Shown here: positions 60,060 through 64,000 of the stretch, piece after piece
Layout: every line of letters begins with the position of its first letter
How positions within the stretch are numbered: the first letter of the stretch is position 1
Source of the DNA: Vesta saturnalis
Taxonomy: Eukaryota > Arthropoda > Insecta > Coleoptera > Lampyridae
Assembly (NCBI GenBank): GCA_036346205.1
Contig: JARFJB010000821.1
Coordinates: 4,985,222 to 5,049,221 of the forward strand
Reading direction: 5' to 3'
DNA: 64,000 nt
Program-made: the position numbers and the translations under genes
Notes under the pieces: generated by a model
Database searches by the model: none
The model's input: the letters and a program-made list of their open reading frames with translations, nothing else
What the model was told of the DNA's origin: nothing

Positions 60060-61640
60060 AGGATGGATAGCTACAGATTTATTAGGGTTTAGTTGTAATC
60101 CGTTATTTTTTTGCAAAAACAGTCCTTTGAGGTCGTTATTAATTGCATCACATGCCCTACCTGTGAGTTTTCTTTGAAAAGAATGGTACAACGGTGTGTC
60201 ATCGGCGTAAAAATGAAATATACAAGTTTGTAAACAATTACTAAAGCTACTGATATAAATGATGAACAGAACAACAAAGGATCCAGTACAATACCCTGGG
60301 GAACACCTTTAGTAACCAGGAAATTTGATTATTCAAGGTAACTGCTTGTGATCTGATTCTGAAGGTAATTTTGAAAGAAGCAACAAGCACTTGGCTTAGA
60401 ACCGATATACTGCAATATTGCTAACAGTAAACTATAGTATAAAAAGCTTTCGTAAAGCCAAGCAATACTAGTATCGCCATGGTCCAATGCTCGTATTATG
60501 TTGCCTAACGCGGTAAAACATCCGTATCCCACTCTGAAACCCCATTGACACTCGGGAACGATACGATTTGCATTCAAATACGTACGGATTCTTGAGGTCA
60601 CTAGTACAGAAGTTGATTATATGCCTGATAATATAAAGAAAAGTAGGTACACAAAGTTGTGTTTTAAAAATGTCGGTCTCTTTAGAAATGTCTAAAGTAA
60701 AACTCGGGGGCAATGAATTGTAAGTACTGTTGTTATAATGGTTAGCCAAGATGTTGTGAATGACGTTATTAGGAATGGAGTTAATAAGTCATTTGTATTA
60801 TCTACAGAATGGCTAGAATAGAATGCTGCTTGTTAGGTAAGATATTACAGCGTTTAAGGTCAGACCTTTAGCAGCATTTTTGAATTTATCTTTATAAAAG
60901 GTTCGTTTTCCATTCCTGACCACTGATGTAGTAAAGTTTCTTAGAACCCTATAAACATCTCAGTCTATGGAAAGTCGAGTATTTTTAAATTTTGATAGAG
61001 CATTAAGCGTTATTACTTAGCCAGGGAGCAGGTGGTTTGGTAAATCGACGCGTGATAATAGGTGCATCGATGTCCAACAAGGTTTGAATATTATCGTTAA
61101 AGAAGATGATTATCGTCAATATTTTTCCAAGGATATGTTCTTGTATTGTTTGGTTCTGATGTCTTTATGTTAAGTTGACAGAATACTAAATGAACTGAAA
61201 TGATGGGAATATGGTTAGGTACTATTTATTATTCGGTCGATAAGAGACAGACAAGTTAATGATATTCTGGGTGTAAAAATGTTTAGCAATTATAGAGTTT
61301 ACATTCAGTAAATCAAAGTTAAAGTCTCCAAAGTATAACAATTCATTGCTAATAGGGTAGATGGTGGATAATGCGTTTTCAAACGAACCTAGGAAGCAAA
61401 TAACTCATACATGGAGGCCACGGTAGTAATGATAATATTGATATACCCTTAAACCAAGGTTGTTCAATGTTTCCAGCGGTTTTTAAAATGGAATAAGCCA
61501 GTTGTGAACGTAAATAAATCCCTACTCCTCATAATCATTATAATCGTATAATCATTACATAACACATGATATCGAAAATCTAAAAAACTAGGGGCAAAGA
61601 TCTCACATTCAGATGCGCACATTTTGATGGCATGACAAGC
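60060..61640 (-). pseudogene. Non-LTR retrotransposon relic (endonuclease and reverse transcriptase)
   Basis: Minus-strand remains in the expected order. The endonuclease end is visible as LLYFGDFNFDLLN near 61330-61370. The reverse transcriptase shows ECQWGFRVGYGCFTALGNII (about 60560-60500), a degraded region with FFQNYLQNQ, then TKGVPQGIVLDPLLF (about 60310-60270) and traces of the following box. Many stops. This differs from the retrotransposon in element D. Clade not assigned. Confidence 0.65.
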
Positions 61641-62879
61641 TTGTAACTGAAAATAAGAGATATTGATAACTACAAATATGTTGTAATCAAACGTAGGTGC
61701 GGCATGAAGCTAAAAAATTTATTTGGTGGATAAGTAGTGGGAATGCTCACATACACGAGTAAATTACCAATACCCCGTATGTAATAATATTGAAGAGAAC
61801 TTCGATTTATTTATATTTATCAATAGAAAGTTAGAAACCAAAATAATACGGTCCCTTTCATTCCATTTGCTACGATAATAAATAAATATTTTTGTTGTAG
61901 GCTTAAATCTTGGGCGAACTATTATCCTATAGCTACATGAAGAACCTTTCTTTAGAAAACAAAACCTTAGTTTTGTAAATGACAACTTTGATTAGTACCG
62001 GTGGGAAAAATGTAGCTGACCAATTCTACGACAACGATCAATGTCACTTTCACAAATGTTTAATCCGGTTTTCGTACTATTTTTTTTTTGTTAGTATGCT
62101 TATGGTTAGTATTTACTTATTTTAGCTTATGTTCGTGCACTGTTGGTGCTGCGCTGTTTTGTGCAATTGTATAGTTAACAATCATGGGTTGTGGTTATTT
62201 TTGATGTTAAGAAAAAAATGATTTTATGTGATAATTATATTAATCGGTTTGTGTTGTTTAGCTGGGTCTAGCATGCTGCGTGTGGTTAATCCAATTCGTT
62301 GGCCGGTATCTTCCGAGGTCGTCTTCGAATAGGTTGCGGAGGGCATATGGGGTGTTATCTAGGGATTCTTTTATCTCCTCGTGGCGGATTTTTTCGTATT
62401 AACAATTTATATTATTTTATCTTCTATTCCCCACATTGACTTTCTTCGATACCTCAAATGCGAAGATTGGTGCGTCTTGAATATTGGTTCAATTCTTCGA
62501 GTTCATTGTATAATTTTACTTTCCCATTTAATTAACCCAGTAACCTTTTTTTCAGTAATATCAACAAAATGTAAGGCAACCCAAAGAATAAGCATGTTAT
62601 AATAATTCTGTGATTTAAAGGCATACCATTGAATGTTATATTTAGTAGTGATTAATAACTAAACCTTATAGATTAAATATTATCAAAGCGCCTTGAAAGG
62701 AACATTCCAGAAAACTGCTATGAACGAAAGCTAACAATAAAACGGTCAGTAATGAAAACACTAATGTATCAAAGTTTAATCGCATAATTTCGATGGAATG
62801 TTGTGAAAAATTTCGGTGGAACGTTGTGATAAATTCAAATGAAAGTTGTAAAAACATTTACAACTAAAAACCTAAATAA
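61641..62879. other. Unassigned, possible further retrotransposon remains
   Basis: A minus-strand segment near 62390-62270 reads EEIKESLDNTPYALRNLFED without a stop, which may be an upstream part of the retrotransposon relic. No other signal. Confidence 0.3.
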
Positions 62880-63527
62880 CTGGCTCTAATATAACCCATC
62901 AAAACTTGGACAAAATCTAAGGATGGGTTATATTAGAGCCAGTTTGGGAGTTTTTTACAAAAAAAAAAAAAAAACATTATGACCGACTTCCGGTTCCACC
63001 GGAAATGACAAAATCTGAAAATTTTAATGGGACAACTTGTATATTTTTACATCTACTAAGGAAATTACTATGCATGTCATTTTACTAGCACTTGAAAGAG
63101 CTATTTAATATACAGGGTGGTCCATGTATGTTTCTATTGGGAACAGTGAGTTTTAGTTAAAAAACCGTAATTTTAAATTTCACAAAAATTAATTATTAGG
63201 AAAAAGAATATTATGGGCGTAATTGTACGTCAATTATCTATAATTTAGATGACGTCATAATGATGTAAATTTGAAAAAATATTTTTAAAAAAGTAAAATT
63301 AAAATGGCGCCTGAGTTGACATTTAACAGATGAACGGGATGTATTTAAAGCCCTAGAATCCAAATATTTAAAAATATACAGGGTGTTCCATTTAAATTTT
63401 CAGCTTTTGCGTCATTTCCGGTGAAACCGGAAGTTGGCTATATTGTTTTTATATAAAAAATACCAAACTGGCAGTAATATAACCTACCAAACTTTGAACA
63501 AAATCTAACGGCCCGTTCAAAAGTTAC
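62880..63527. mobile_element. Truncated non-autonomous relative of element A
   Basis: Matches both arms of element A (GACCGACTTCCGGTTCCACC, GATGACGTCATAATGATG, ACAGGGTGTTCCATTTAAAT, AACGGCCCGTTCAAAAGTTA). The outer ACCGGGTGTAAATC terminus is missing on both sides. At the left end a piece of the arm (62880-62920) is present inverted against its neighbour, forming a hairpin around GGATGGGTTATATTAGAGCC. Confidence 0.8.
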
Positions 63528-64000
63528 ATTTGATGTAAAAAGGTTACAAATTTTAATAAATGAACAAAACCTTTATTTAATTAATTAATAATTTAAATTT
63601 AAAAACGCCAATAATTTTTAATTACTAAGCATGTAACAAAATTTAGAAAAGTAACAATACTTGCGTCCAAATAAATGCCTGATTTTTCACTGTATTCTTC
63701 AGAACACTCTTTTCAAATTGCGATCGATGGTTTCTCACGAAAGTTTACGAAATTGTTTCATTTTTACAATAAACTTAACTTAAATTTTTTAGCGTGGCTG
63801 TCATAATTAGACAAATGCGTCTTTCTCATGACAAGAATAGCTCTGTTACATGTTTTTTTAGTATGTCATTTCAGTTGAATTACCGCTGTAATTCATAACG
63901 TACAATGGGATTATCCTATAATCCTAACGACATTGCATTGCTCTATGTAACTATTTCCAATCAATGCCAATTTCACTTTACGACCACTTATTGCAATCTA
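63528..64000. other. AT-rich right edge
   Basis: Nothing recognisable. Confidence 0.5.

Overview
The window is AT-rich metazoan, almost certainly insect, nuclear DNA. Evidence: GT-AG introns, degenerate piggyBac, mariner, DD41D-type Tc1/mariner, copia and non-LTR elements, and one recognisable host gene family of secreted insect proteins (it resembles the proteins annotated in insect genomes as DUF4803-containing; that name is from memory and untested). A beetle is plausible from the element mix but is not proven.

Host genes. Two paralogues lie in tandem on the minus strand. The compact copy (gene 2, 49304-52499) has nine coding exons in 3.2 kb and would encode about 644 residues: signal peptide, helical N-terminal region, cysteine-rich middle, proline-rich C-terminus. 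The second copy (gene 1, 31234 down to 5064 and leaving the window on the left) has the same exons, in two cases of exactly the same length, but spread over 26 kb. Intron 2 (10.7 kb) and intron 3 (14.1 kb) are filled by nested transposons and a satellite, and a DD41D element sits exactly at the 3' end of its exon 6. Each paralogue carries one small frame-breaking indel, so either these are assembly errors or both copies are decaying.

Layout. 1-2384 unassigned; 2385-5064 DD41D element A; 5064-5676 gene 1 exons 6 and 4/5; 5802-8132 DD41D element B; 8844-16364 element C (TIRs, XPG/FEN1-like nuclease relic) with a piggyBac (8983-11679) inserted in its left TIR and a fold-back insertion inside; 16570-19680 satellite that changes orientation midway; 19812-19956 gene 1 exon 3; 20388-28204 element D (same protein family as C) with a non-LTR retrotransposon and a 771-bp relative of element A nested in it; 30697-31252 gene 1 exons 2 and 1; 31960-34590 copia relic; 35-39 kb low-complexity DNA and transposase fragments; 39-44 kb hairpin elements including a palindrome built from a tRNA 3' half; 44430-45485 mariner relic; 46.5-48.1 kb fold-back element; 49304-52531 gene 2; 53532-58641 piggyBac split by a full-length DD41D element (53705-56426); 60060-61640 non-LTR relic; 62880-63527 truncated relative of element A.

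The most unusual content is the pair C/D: long-TIR DNA transposons whose large protein carries an XPG/FEN1-like acidic-residue pattern instead of a recognisable DDE transposase. No transposase in the window is intact.
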